A DNA stretch of 64,000 nucleotides from the NCBI RefSeq assembly GCF_019583405.1, contig NZ_SZUU01000002.1, forward strand, positions 62,001-126,000, read 5' to 3'. The position numbers were made by a program, and so were the translations under genes. The DNA comes from Bacteroides fragilis. Lineage in GTDB: Bacteria > Bacteroidota > Bacteroidia > Bacteroidales > Bacteroidaceae. This document shows positions 1 to 8,474 of the stretch, in pieces; position 1 is the first letter of the stretch; each line of letters opens with the position of its first letter. The notes beneath the pieces were generated by a model. It was not told where the DNA came from. It made no database searches and saw only the letters and a list, made by a program, of their open reading frames with translations.

Positions 1-132
1 ATCAGGCATCACACCCGTAGCTGCATCAATAGGAAGCTGACCAGAGACAAATACCATTCCATTAGCTTCAATAGCTTGACTGTAAGGCCCGATAGCTCCC
101 GGTGCCTTCTCACTGCAAATTACTTTTTTCAT
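1..132 (-). CDS. ridA: RidA/YjgF-family enamine/imine deaminase, 5' part only
   Basis: The minus-strand frame starts at the ATG at 132 and runs off the left edge of the window, giving the first 44 residues. It begins [20 protein letters not shown] and continues with [10 protein letters not shown], the N-terminal signature of the RidA (YjgF/YER057c/UK114) family. These small homotrimeric cytosolic proteins hydrolyse reactive enamine/imine intermediates made by PLP enzymes such as threonine dehydratase. The catalytic Arg and Glu lie in the missing C-terminal part, so activity cannot be judged here. The family assignment is firm; the exact substrate is inferred from the family. Confidence 0.9.
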   Translation of the reverse strand, partial: MKKVICSEKAPGAIGPYSQAIEANGMVFVSGQLPIDAATGVMPD

Positions 133-368
133 CTTATTTGATTAATTAATAATTAATATTTATAGTAAAGTTAGTATCCTGAAGATGATAAAGGCATCCA
201 TCAAGAATACTCTTAGATGAACAAAGATAAGAAAAATATGGAAGAGCTATGCAGTATTTGACAAACAAACGCATTTATATATATGAATACACAAAAGAAC
301 CAGATATAACTTTAACTCAATAAGACCTAAACTTTATAGAACGGAGGAAGTCCAAATGACTCTCTCCA

Positions 369-413
369 TAAAAAGAAAGAGGCTATCGCAATGACGACAG
401 CCTCTTCTTTTTT
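369..413 (-). terminator. Rho-independent terminator after the protease-like TPR gene
   Basis: An inverted repeat pairs AAGAAAGAGGCT with AGCCTCTTCTT around a loop of about 14 bases and is flanked by A-rich and T-rich runs, so it could act in both directions. It sits just past the stop of the minus-strand gene at 430. The rest of the gap 133-368 shows no gene; the ridA promoter should lie there, but no clean -33/-7 pair is visible. Confidence 0.75.
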
Positions 414-429
414 AGATTTCGGGGATACT

Positions 430-2136
430 TTATTTACAATGTTTTTTAATCAGTTCGTCTACATTGGGGTCTCCAAGCTCTTTCGCTTTGGCAAAGCTTG
501 CGCAAGCCGCTTTCTCTTGCTTTAACTGAATCTGGCAGATTCCCAGCAAACGATATCCTTCAGCATATTTCGGATCGATAGCCAATGCGTCTTTCAATAC
601 TTTCTCGGCCTCTTCGTAACGGCCGACACGGAGATTTACCACAGCCTGTTCTGCACGATAAGTGAGATCTTCCGGATTAAGTTCGATCGCCTTTGCTATA
701 TCATCCAACGCACGCTGGAACTGCTTGGCCTTGAAGGCAGCCTGCTCACGGTAATAATAGAACAGGTCATTGACACTACCTTTCACTGCATTGAAATAGG
801 CATCATAATCTGCCAGTGCCGGACGATACTTCTCTACATTCATATACATCTGGGCACGTTCCAGCAGGTAAGGAGCCAAATCGGAAGTTATAGGTGTCTG
901 GCAACGGGCTATACAACTGTCCAACAAAGCAATTACTTCTTCAGGAGCAGCTTTACTCAACTCCTTCGCTTTAGCAGCGCTGAAGAAAGAGGCAGGAGAT
1001 GCCAGTTCGCTCTGATTCACTTTGTCATAGCTGGCAAATGCACCTGCATAATCCTGCTTGGCAAAAAGAATATCTCCTTCCAACTGCTGGTAGACGGGTA
1101 AACTCTGAATGGCAATCGCACTCCGTACATTTTCCATAGCCTTATCATACGTCCAGTCTTTATAAACATTTTCGGGTTTACTCAATTGATAATTGTATAT
1201 CAGCTTGGCTATGTTATAATAGGCATCGTCTTTCTTCTGTGCAACCTTCAGCGCATGTTCCAGGTCGGCAGCCGCCTTATCCATGTGGCTTTCATCCTTG
1301 TCTGCAAAAACATAGTTTCCGGCACGGCGAAGATAACCGTCGGCACTGTTCGGGAAAGTCTTTATGAAATCGTCAAGGGCGATGGCATAAGCCTCAGGTG
1401 TGGATTGTGTTGAAGCGATAAAGAGATAGACCAGAGCCTGATCTTCATCTTCGGGTAACCCCTTCTTTATGCCGATGGCATTCAGGGCAGGGTCGCTCAG
1501 CGCAAGCGCACTGATATTTTGAGACATGGCGAAAGCCGCACCGGCAGCATAGCTGATAGAGGCAGTATCTTGTCCCGAGGATTTCTGTGCCACTCCAAAC
1601 ACTTTACCGTCAGCCGTAGTGACCGGACAACTGACCATTTTATCTTTCAATACCATGTCCAGCGTATAGTAATGATATTTATCACCACCGATATTATCTA
1701 CCTTTTTCACTTTACCACGGGTCACGTTGCCGCCTTTCTGAGTGGAATAAGGCAATAAATAAACTTCAGCACCCACAGCCGGAGCAAGAGCAGCCACTTG
1801 TAAAGCCGGTACTTTCTTCACCGTAATACCCACACGAAACTTAATGATATCATACATATCATTCGCTCCCAGAATACACTCAACAGGCATCTTTTCACCT
1901 TCTGAGTTAATGATAACAGCACGCTGGGCACCTTTAAACAGTGAATAATCAGACAGAGCCACTCCGTCTTCGGTTACAAAGAATCCGTTACCGGTATTCT
2001 GGATTTTGTCGTCTTTATCATACGTAACGATGGAAAAAACCGATCGTTTCGCTTTCTCAACCCACTTCGGGGCCTGTGCTACACTCCATTGTGACAGGAG
2101 GCAAAGCACAAATGTGAATAGTATGCTCTTTTTCAT
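430..2136 (-). CDS. Exported trypsin-like protease homologue with TPR repeats; probably catalytically dead
   Basis: 568 aa. Residues 1-20 are a Sec signal peptide ending near VAQ. Residues about 25-200 have the outline of a trypsin-like/HtrA fold (GNGFFVTEDG at 49-58, DGKVFGV at 176-182). Residues about 225-560 are TPR repeats, including a well-formed pair near the C-terminus. The catalytic triad looks lost: where HtrA proteins have TNNHVVEGA this has SDYSLFKGA (Ser65 for His), Asp96 is kept, and the GNSGGP loop is replaced by KMVSCP at 166-171. It therefore probably serves as a periplasmic TPR scaffold or binding protein. It is the last gene of the run from dnaN/dnaQ-like through rlmB and is followed by a terminator. 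Confidence 0.7.
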   Translation of the reverse strand: MKKSILFTFVLCLLSQWSVAQAPKWVEKAKRSVFSIVTYDKDDKIQNTGNGFFVTEDGVALSDYSLFKGAQRAVIINSEGEKMPVECILGANDMYDIIKFRVGITVKKVPALQVAALAPAVGAEVYLLPYSTQKGGNVTRGKVKKVDNIGGDKYHYYTLDMVLKDKMVSCPVTTADGKVFGVAQKSSGQDTASISYAAGAAFAMSQNISALALSDPALNAIGIKKGLPEDEDQALVYLFIASTQSTPEAYAIALDDFIKTFPNSADGYLRRAGNYVFADKDESHMDKAAADLEHALKVAQKKDDAYYNIAKLIYNYQLSKPENVYKDWTYDKAMENVRSAIAIQSLPVYQQLEGDILFAKQDYAGAFASYDKVNQSELASPASFFSAAKAKELSKAAPEEVIALLDSCIARCQTPITSDLAPYLLERAQMYMNVEKYRPALADYDAYFNAVKGSVNDLFYYYREQAAFKAKQFQRALDDIAKAIELNPEDLTYRAEQAVVNLRVGRYEEAEKVLKDALAIDPKYAEGYRLLGICQIQLKQEKAACASFAKAKELGDPNVDELIKKHCK

Positions 2137-2156
2137 GTATTTGAATGTTGTTTCTT

Positions 2157-2897
2157 TTAATTTGTACGTTGTTTCACGCCTTCATAAATCAGGATACCTG
2201 CGGCTACAGATACATTGAGTGATTCAATGCTGCCCAGCATCGGAATCTTGACCCATTCGTCGCATAGTGCAAGATTATCATAGGAAACACCGGTATCCTC
2301 AGCCCCCATAATAATACACATCGGACCGGTATAATCCGCCTTCGTATAATCATAATCTCCTTTCTCGGTAGCAGCCACAATACGGAAGCCGCTATCTTTG
2401 AGATATTGCAAGGTTGTTTTCAGATTCTGTTCACGGCAAACCGGCAAAGTGTGCAATGCACCGGCCGAGGTCTTCATCGCATCCGCATTGACCGTAACGC
2501 TTCCCTTTGCAGGAATAATGACGGCATCTACTCCGGCACATTCGCAAGTACGGGCTATAGCACCAAAATTACGCACATCCGTAATTCCGTCAAGCATGAC
2601 AAAGAAAGGATTCTTACCTTCTTCGAAAAGAAAAGGCACCAAATCTTCCGTTTTCTGATACGTTACCGAAGAGATAAACGCAACCACCCCCTGATGATTC
2701 TTACGGGTGATACGGTTGATACGTTCCACCGGAACGCGCTGGACAGGAATCAGCGTACCCTTCAGAGCAGTAAACAGCTCTTTTGACAAGTCACTCTGAA
2801 TGTCTTTTTTCACCAAAATCTTGTCTATCTCTTTACCAGCCTGAATGGCTTCAATCACGGCACGAACGCCGAAAATCATTTCGCTTTTATCAATCAT
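2157..2897 (-). CDS. rlmB: TrmH-family 23S rRNA (guanosine-2'-O-)-methyltransferase RlmB
   Basis: 246 aa, the usual length for RlmB. An N-terminal substrate-binding domain (about 1-80) precedes the SPOUT domain. The three SPOUT motifs are clear: motif 1 with Asn110, Gly112 and Arg116 (NFGAIAR), motif 2 MGAEDTGVS at 197-205, and motif 3 IPMLGSIESLNVSVA at 218-232, forming the trefoil knot that binds S-adenosylmethionine. RlmB methylates the ribose of G2251 (E. coli numbering) in the P-site loop of 23S rRNA. Other TrmH-family members have the same motifs, so the exact target base is inferred from the family. It lies 59 bp downstream of recN and 20 bp upstream of the protease-like TPR gene, so co-transcription is likely. 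Confidence 0.85.
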   Translation of the reverse strand: MIDKSEMIFGVRAVIEAIQAGKEIDKILVKKDIQSDLSKELFTALKGTLIPVQRVPVERINRITRKNHQGVVAFISSVTYQKTEDLVPFLFEEGKNPFFVMLDGITDVRNFGAIARTCECAGVDAVIIPAKGSVTVNADAMKTSAGALHTLPVCREQNLKTTLQYLKDSGFRIVAATEKGDYDYTKADYTGPMCIIMGAEDTGVSYDNLALCDEWVKIPMLGSIESLNVSVAAGILIYEGVKQRTN

Positions 2898-2956
2898 GTA
2901 ATTGTCTGCATTTTAGGACATACAACTCGTTATCACTTATTGTACACCACATATAC

Positions 2957-4642
2957 TTATTTTATTATTTTTCTTTCTTTCAAAGAAGGTTCCAGCAACG
3001 CCCTCGCATTACTCAGCGCCGCCTCCGTCAGGGTGGCACCACTCAACATGTGAGCCAGTTCCTCTACCCGTTCTTCATCGGTCAAACGACGAATATGACT
3101 GTTAGTCTCCGTATCATTATCCCGCTTATACACTTTATAATGGGCACGTCCACGGGCTGCAATCTGCGGCAAATGCGTAATACTGATTACCTGCCGGTTT
3201 TGTTCGCCCATCTCTTGCATAATATCCGCCATGCGATCTGCTATCTCGCCGGATACACCGGTGTCGATCTCGTCGAACACAATTGTGGGGAGTTTCACAG
3301 CTCCTGCAATCATTGCCTTTATAGATAACATAACACGAGCTATCTCACCACCGGACGCAACAGAAGACACGCTCTGCAACGTTCCGTTTTTGTTGGCTGA
3401 GAACAAGAAATTAACAGTATCCGCACCCTGCGGACCCGGCTCTTTTTTCAACCCCATCTCCACTTGAAAGCGGACATTGGGTATTCCCAAAGGAATCAAA
3501 CGGGCAGCCATCTGTTGCTCCACTTCACGGGCAATCTCTGTACGGGCCTTTGTCAAGACAGCGGCTTGCTTCTTTACCTTATTATATTGTGTATCGCGCC
3601 GTTCCGTCAGTTTAACGATCCGGTCGTCATACGAAGTAATGGCAGCAAGTCTTGTTGCATATTGCTCCGAAAGAGCAATCAACTCTTCGACGGTCTGCAC
3701 ACGATGTTTTTGTTCTAAAGAGTAGATCAAGTTCAACCGGTCATTCACTTCCTCCAGTCGTAATGGATTAAATTCAATGCCTTCGCCCTGATCTGATATC
3801 TCCTGGGCTATATCTTTCAACTCGATGTAAGTGCTTTCCATCCGTTCGGCCAACTCACCGGCAGGTTGATATACTTTCTGCAGCCCACTCAAAGTGCCAA
3901 GACTTTCTTTCAATACAGGCAGCAGTCCTCCTTCATCCGAAGCAAGAGTTTGTCCCACCCGGTACAGTCCGGCCTTGATGTCTTCGGCGTGTGCCAATGT
4001 CTCGGCCTCTTGTTCCAACTCTTCCTGTTCTCCGGCCGTAAGATGTGCCTCCTCCAGTTGTTCCAACTGAAAACGGATATAATCCTCATCCGTCTTACTT
4101 TGTTCAGCCAGAACAATCAGTTCATCGAGTTCCTTACAGAGTTTTTTCCAATCCTGATACAAATGATGGTATACATCCAAAGCCTCTTCGTTATGGGAAA
4201 GAATATCAAGCACATTAAGCTGAAAGCCCTCCTTATTGAGCAACAGGTTCTGATGTTGAGAATGTACATCGATCAATTGCTCACCCAGTTCTTTCATTTG
4301 TGTGAGCGAAGCAGGTGTATCATTGATAAATGCCCTACTTTTACCGGATGACTGTACTTCACGACGAAGTATGCATTCAGGCTCATACTCTAACTCGTTC
4401 TCTTCGAAAAAGGCTTTCATGTGATAGGCCGATATATCGAATCGTGCTTCGATAACACATTTAGAAGCGCCTTGCCGGATAGCTTTCACATCGGCACGTT
4501 GTCCAAGTAAAAGTCCGATTGCGCCCAGAATAATAGATTTTCCGGCACCGGTCTCTCCGGTGATTACAGAAAATCCGGTTTCGAAACGAATATCGAGTTT
4601 CTCAATCAGAGCATAATTCTGGATGTATAATGAACGTAACAT
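2957..4642 (-). CDS. recN: DNA repair protein RecN (SMC-like ATPase)
   Basis: 561 aa, full length for RecN. It has an N-terminal half-ATPase with Walker A GETGAGKS at 29-36, a central heptad-rich coiled coil (about 150-400), then the ABC signature SGGE at 430-433 and Walker B IVFDEID at 454-460. RecN is a cohesin-like protein that acts early at DNA double-strand breaks to promote RecA-dependent repair. It starts 3 bp past the coaBC stop, so the two are probably translated from one message. No divergence from the family is visible. Confidence 0.95.
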   Translation of the reverse strand: MLRSLYIQNYALIEKLDIRFETGFSVITGETGAGKSIILGAIGLLLGQRADVKAIRQGASKCVIEARFDISAYHMKAFFEENELEYEPECILRREVQSSGKSRAFINDTPASLTQMKELGEQLIDVHSQHQNLLLNKEGFQLNVLDILSHNEEALDVYHHLYQDWKKLCKELDELIVLAEQSKTDEDYIRFQLEQLEEAHLTAGEQEELEQEAETLAHAEDIKAGLYRVGQTLASDEGGLLPVLKESLGTLSGLQKVYQPAGELAERMESTYIELKDIAQEISDQGEGIEFNPLRLEEVNDRLNLIYSLEQKHRVQTVEELIALSEQYATRLAAITSYDDRIVKLTERRDTQYNKVKKQAAVLTKARTEIAREVEQQMAARLIPLGIPNVRFQVEMGLKKEPGPQGADTVNFLFSANKNGTLQSVSSVASGGEIARVMLSIKAMIAGAVKLPTIVFDEIDTGVSGEIADRMADIMQEMGEQNRQVISITHLPQIAARGRAHYKVYKRDNDTETNSHIRRLTDEERVEELAHMLSGATLTEAALSNARALLEPSLKERKIIK

Positions 4643-4645
4643 AAA

Positions 4646-5839
4646 TCACATTTCTTTTATCATTCTATCAATAATATCTCTGGCTACTTCTGTCTTAGAT
4701 TTTAACGGATAATCGGTTCTGCCCCTGCAACTAAGAATACTTATCTTATTGGTATCGTAACGGAAACCCGCACCAGCATCATTCAATGAATTCAGCACAA
4801 TGAAATCAAAGTTCTTCCGGATCAGCTTTCCTTCGGCATTGCGCTGTTCGTCATTCGTTTCAAGAGCAAAACCGATTAACTTCTGTCCCGTTTTTTTTAT
4901 CTTACCCAATGCAGCAGCAATATCGTGAGTGGGTTTAAGGTGCAGCAACAACTCGTCTCCTTCCCGTTTTATCTTCTTGTCAGCAACAGTATCCGGAGTA
5001 AAATCCGCTACCGCTGCACACAGTATTCCGGCATCGACCAAGAGGTATTGCGCCATGGCCGCTTCATACATGTCCTGAGCGGACTCCACATTAATGCGGG
5101 TAATATGTGAATGATATGTTTTCTGTTGTACCGGACCTGTGATCAGTACCACATCGGCTCCGCGACGGGCACACTCCTCAGCCAAGGCAAACCCCATTTT
5201 ACCGGAAGAATAATTGCCGATGAAGCGTACCGGATCAATCTTTTCATAAGTCGGTCCGGCCGTGATCAGCACTTTTTTCCCCGCCAGTTCGCCCGTTGAT
5301 GAAAAGAATTCATCAAGTACCCGGATTATATTCTCCGGTTCTTCCATACGGCCTTTTCCTACCAGATGACTGGCCAATTCACCCGAAGCCGGCTCAATGA
5401 TATGATTGCCATACGAACGAAGGGTATCCAGGTTCTTTTGAGTACTGGGATGGGCAAACATATCCAGGTCCATAGCCGGAGCAACAAAAACCGGTGCTTT
5501 AGCAGAAAGATAAGTCGTAATCAGCATATTATCGGCTATGCCATTCGCCATTTTTCCGATGGTAGAAGCCGTAGCAGGGGCTATCAACATGGCATCCGCC
5601 CACAATCCCAGATCTACATGGCTATTCCACGTACCGTCACGTTGAGCAAAGAATTCACTGATGACAGGTTTGCCGGTCAACGCAGAGAGAGTTATCGGAG
5701 TGATAAATTCTTTTCCGGCGGGAGTAATTACGATTTGTACCTCAGCTCCCTGTTTGATCAGGCCACGTATGATGTAACAAGCTTTATAGGCAGCTATGCT
5801 ACCGGTAATACCGAGTATAATTTTCTTTCCGTTCAGCAT
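4646..5839 (-). CDS. coaBC: Bifunctional phosphopantothenoylcysteine decarboxylase / phosphopantothenate-cysteine ligase
   Basis: 397 aa. The N-terminal CoaC flavoprotein domain (about 1-180) has the active His74 (SHVDLGLWADA) and the Asn-containing loop KMANGIADN. The C-terminal CoaB domain (about 185-397) has LITAGPTYEKID at 191-202 and FIGNYSSGKMG at 206-216. Together they make 4'-phosphopantetheine from phosphopantothenate, cysteine and CTP for coenzyme A synthesis. The substrate-recognition flap reads ASGELASHLVGKGRM at 151-165: Ser157 stands where E. coli Dfp has its catalytic Cys158. The gene lies 2 bp after the DnaQ-like gene and 3 bp before recN, a tight operon. Confidence 0.95.
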   Translation of the reverse strand: MLNGKKIILGITGSIAAYKACYIIRGLIKQGAEVQIVITPAGKEFITPITLSALTGKPVISEFFAQRDGTWNSHVDLGLWADAMLIAPATASTIGKMANGIADNMLITTYLSAKAPVFVAPAMDLDMFAHPSTQKNLDTLRSYGNHIIEPASGELASHLVGKGRMEEPENIIRVLDEFFSSTGELAGKKVLITAGPTYEKIDPVRFIGNYSSGKMGFALAEECARRGADVVLITGPVQQKTYHSHITRINVESAQDMYEAAMAQYLLVDAGILCAAVADFTPDTVADKKIKREGDELLLHLKPTHDIAAALGKIKKTGQKLIGFALETNDEQRNAEGKLIRKNFDFIVLNSLNDAGAGFRYDTNKISILSCRGRTDYPLKSKTEVARDIIDRMIKEM

Positions 5840-5841
5840 AA

Positions 5842-6615
5842 TTATTTTCCGGTTAACTCACGCAGACGAATCTTGGTCAACATGGCTTTTGTATTCAACG
5901 TGAAATCACTGTTCAGAATCCAACTGTAATATCCCGGATCTTTTTTCAGTACTTCACTCACCGACTGTCCTTTGTATTTACCAAAGTTGAAAACCTCTAC
6001 CCCATTGTCGTCATATACCATACGTCCTGCAAAATCCACATTCTTGTTATAGCTTGAATAATCGGCCAGGAAAGACATATCATTCTGCAACTCTTCCGGA
6101 TAACGATCGAGTTGAGCCATCAGTACCTCGTACGTGGCACGGGTATCGGCTTCCGCCGTATGCGCATCTTCCAGATTACGGCCACAATAGAACTTATAAG
6201 CAGCCGTAAGAGTACGCTGTTCCATCTTATGGAAAATCACCTGTACATCCACAAATTTGCGCTTACTCATATCGATATCCACACCCGCACGCAGAAATTC
6301 TTCTGCCAACACGGGAATATCAAAACGGTTGGAATTGAAACCAGCCAGATCACAGCCCTCGATATCATTGGCAATACTCTTTGCCACTTCCTTAAAAGTA
6401 GGACAATCGGCTACATCAGCATCATAAATACCATGAACGGCAGATGATTCGGCAGGAATAGGCATTTCGGGATTGATACGAAGAGTTTTCGACTCTTCAT
6501 TCCCATTGGGATATACTTTAAGATAACAGATTTCTACAATTCGGTCTGAGTTGATATTTGTCCCGGTCGTTTCCAGATCAAAAAAGACGATAGGATTCTT
6601 TAGGTTGAGTTTCAT
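5842..6615 (-). CDS. DnaQ/RNase T-type DEDDh 3'-5' exonuclease with C-terminal accessory domain
   Basis: 257 aa. The DEDDh exonuclease core covers about 8-170: FFDLETTG supplies Asp13 and Glu15, NRFD supplies Asp99, and DAHTAEAD supplies His152 and Asp157. Residues about 200-257 form a small extra domain with the signature FNFGKYKGQ (209-217) and a conserved Tyr-Trp pair, like the short C-terminal domain (DUF3820 type) seen in ExoX-like nucleases. It could be the proofreading epsilon subunit or a stand-alone repair nuclease. Its place next to dnaN and coaBC fits a replication or repair role, but the exact role is not settled by sequence. Confidence 0.85.
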   Translation of the reverse strand: MKLNLKNPIVFFDLETTGTNINSDRIVEICYLKVYPNGNEESKTLRINPEMPIPAESSAVHGIYDADVADCPTFKEVAKSIANDIEGCDLAGFNSNRFDIPVLAEEFLRAGVDIDMSKRKFVDVQVIFHKMEQRTLTAAYKFYCGRNLEDAHTAEADTRATYEVLMAQLDRYPEELQNDMSFLADYSSYNKNVDFAGRMVYDDNGVEVFNFGKYKGQSVSEVLKKDPGYYSWILNSDFTLNTKAMLTKIRLRELTGK

Positions 6616-6637
6616 TGTTTATACGGTTTTGTTTTAA

Positions 6638-6721
6638 TTCACTACAGAGGACACTGAGGGCACAGAGTTTCAATTCAAAAAAGAATGATGTCTCTGTGAT
6701 CTTTGTGTCCTCTGTAATGAA
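6638..6721. repeat. Dispersed intergenic palindrome (element 1)
   Basis: The left arm TTCACTACAGAGGACACTGA faces the right arm ending GTGTCCTCTGTAATGA, forming an imperfect inverted repeat between dnaN and the DnaQ-like gene. It belongs to the CACCACAGA/TCTGTGGTG family repeated elsewhere in the window. Confidence 0.7.
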
Positions 6722-6745
6722 TCCGATTTTATTTCTGTTCCGCGA

Positions 6746-7870
6746 TTAATCGTTCAGCATCATCGGCATCAGCAACATCAGCAAGTCTTCATTTTCTTCC
6801 TGTTCTACTGGGATAATGACACCAGCTCTTGACGGATCAGCCAATTCGATGATCACTTCCTCTGCCGAGATATTATTCAGGATATCAATTAGGAAAGTAG
6901 ATTTAAAACCGATGCTCATGGCTGCGCCGGCATATTGACATACCTGTGTTTCCTCCGCAGAGGTAGAGAAGTCAATATCCTGAGCCGAAACCACGATCTG
7001 GTTTTCCTGCATGCGGAGTTTTATAAGGCTGCTTGCCTGCGAAGAAAAAATAGATACACGACGCAAGGCGCCCATCAGTTGCATACGGTCTACCGTCACT
7101 TTGTGCGGATTATTTTGTGGAATCACTGAATTATAATTAGGGTAGCGTCCTTCAATCAGACGGCATACCATACGATAACTTTCAAGAGTGAAGACAGCGT
7201 TGCGTTCGTCAAACTCGATCACTACCATACCCGATTCCTTAGGCAAAAGGTTCTTCAACAGAGTCGCCGGTTTTTTGGGTAAAATAAACGCGGCACGTTC
7301 GTTTCCGCGCGCAGCCAATGTTTTGCAACGCACCAACTTGTGTCCGTCCGAAGCCACCATCGTAATGTCTTCCGTCGTAATGTCAAAGTAGATACCGTTC
7401 ATCACCGGACGAAGTTCATCATCAGCCGTAGCAAATACCGAACGGTTAATGCCTCCCAGCAGAATCTGTGCTTCCATCTCTACACGGACTGCATTATCGC
7501 CAAGTGTAGCCGATTGCGGGAATTCATCGGCATTCTGTCCCATCAGGCTATATTTACCATTCTGGTACTGTACCGTAATTTCATAAGTATCCGGTTTGAT
7601 ATCGAATGTCAACGGTTGTTCCGGTATCTCCTTCAATGCATCGAGCAATGTTTTTGCAGCTACAGCAAATTTTCCGTTAGAATCACTCTCGTTCACCTCA
7701 ACCGAGGTTACCATCGTAGTTTCACTATCAGAGACAGTCACAGACAGTGTTCCGTCCTCCAACTGAAAGAGAAAACAATCTAAAATAGGCAGTGCATTTT
7801 TTGAGTTTATCACACGGCTAACAGCCTGTAAATGGCTGAAAAGTGCAGTACTTGAAACGATAAATTTCAT
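6746..7870 (-). CDS. dnaN: DNA polymerase III beta sliding clamp
   Basis: 374 aa when started at the ATG at 7868-7870 (MKFIVSSTALFSHLQAVSRV). The frame is open further upstream to 8005, but that extension crosses the predicted promoter and has no family match, so the shorter start is chosen. Typical clamp segments are present: NALPILDCF near the N-terminus, ILLGGINRSVFATA, YPNYNSVIPQNN, and the C-terminal LLMPMM that ends the third clamp domain. The ring-shaped dimer tethers polymerase to DNA and recruits repair proteins. It leads a minus-strand group with the DnaQ-like exonuclease; element 1 lies between them. Transcription is divergent from the DUF3127 gene. Confidence 0.95.
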   Translation of the reverse strand: MKFIVSSTALFSHLQAVSRVINSKNALPILDCFLFQLEDGTLSVTVSDSETTMVTSVEVNESDSNGKFAVAAKTLLDALKEIPEQPLTFDIKPDTYEITVQYQNGKYSLMGQNADEFPQSATLGDNAVRVEMEAQILLGGINRSVFATADDELRPVMNGIYFDITTEDITMVASDGHKLVRCKTLAARGNERAAFILPKKPATLLKNLLPKESGMVVIEFDERNAVFTLESYRMVCRLIEGRYPNYNSVIPQNNPHKVTVDRMQLMGALRRVSIFSSQASSLIKLRMQENQIVVSAQDIDFSTSAEETQVCQYAGAAMSIGFKSTFLIDILNNISAEEVIIELADPSRAGVIIPVEQEENEDLLMLLMPMMLND

Positions 7871-7908
7871 ATAATCTGTGATTTTAAATTTTATATTTTT
7901 GCAAAGCA

Positions 7909-7916
7909 CAAAGTTA
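7909..7916 (-). promoter_or_regulatory. Predicted -7 box of dnaN promoter
   Basis: The reverse complement reads TAACTTTG, a full match to the Bacteroides -7 consensus TAnnTTTG, about 39 bp upstream of the dnaN ATG. An ATTG lies about 20 bp further upstream at the -33 position. Confidence 0.55.
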
Positions 7917-7991
7917 CAAAAAAGATCGAGGCAGCACAATAAAAGAGAAGAAAAAACAGGGGAATATTCGTCGGATATCCCTAAAAAATTG

Positions 7992-7999
7992 TAACTTCG
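7992..7999 (+). promoter_or_regulatory. Predicted -7 box of the DUF3127 gene promoter
   Basis: TAACTTCG, one base off the TAnnTTTG consensus, 23 bp before the ATG at 8023. It is divergent from the dnaN promoter, with about 75 bp between the two -7 boxes. The -33 element is not clear. Confidence 0.4.
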
Positions 8000-8022
8000 C
8001 CGCACAATTTAAAATTATCGCA

Positions 8023-8397
8023 ATGGAATTTACAGGAAAAATTATCGCTATACTCCAGCCCAGAGGTGGAGTTTCTAAAACCAGCGGCAACGAATGGAAG
8101 GCCCAAGAGTATGTAATCGAAAATCATGACCAATATCCTAAGAAAATGTGTTTCGACATTTTCGGAGCAGACAAAATAGAACAATTCAACATCCAGATGG
8201 GTGAAGAGTTGACCGTGTCATTCGATATCGATGCACGTCAATGGCAGGATCGCTGGTTCAACAGTATCCGCGCATGGAAAGTAGAACGCGTAAGTGCAGG
8301 TGCGCCCATGGCTCCTGGAGCTCCGGTTCCTCCTCCGGCACCCTCTTCGGCACCCGAATTTATTGCCGGTGATGCAAAAGACGATCTGCCTTTCTAA
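8023..8397 (+). CDS. DUF3127 protein, SSB-like OB-fold with acidic C-terminal tip
   Basis: 124 aa. Residues about 1-95 form a compact beta-rich domain with the order of an OB fold, starting MEFTGKIIAILQPRGGVSK and rich in aromatic residues (ARQWQDRWFNSIRAW). Residues about 95-112 are a Pro/Ala-rich linker, and the protein ends DAKDDLPF. That closely resembles the linker plus DDDIPF tip by which bacterial SSB recruits repair proteins. DUF3127 is a Bacteroidales family of unproven function. A single-stranded DNA binding or helper role next to dnaN is inference. It is monocistronic, with its own terminator. Confidence 0.75.
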   Translation: MEFTGKIIAILQPRGGVSKTSGNEWKAQEYVIENHDQYPKKMCFDIFGADKIEQFNIQMGEELTVSFDIDARQWQDRWFNSIRAWKVERVSAGAPMAPGAPVPPPAPSSAPEFIAGDAKDDLPF

Positions 8398-8422
8398 GCA
8401 AACAAGCTTCAGTAAAAGACAT

Positions 8423-8460
8423 AAAACCCCGAAAGTTCTTCAGCATCTTTCGGGGTTTTA
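8423..8460. terminator. Bidirectional terminator between convergent genes
   Basis: The arms AAAACCCCGAAAG and CTTTCGGGGTTTT pair perfectly around an 11-base loop and end in T or A runs on both strands. The hairpin serves the plus-strand DUF3127 gene and the minus-strand gene ending at 8475. Confidence 0.85.
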
Positions 8461-8474
8461 TGTTCTTTACGAAA

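Noticed and set aside
7871..8005. Longer dnaN start at 8005
   Set aside because: The extra 45 residues have no clamp similarity and cover the predicted promoter.
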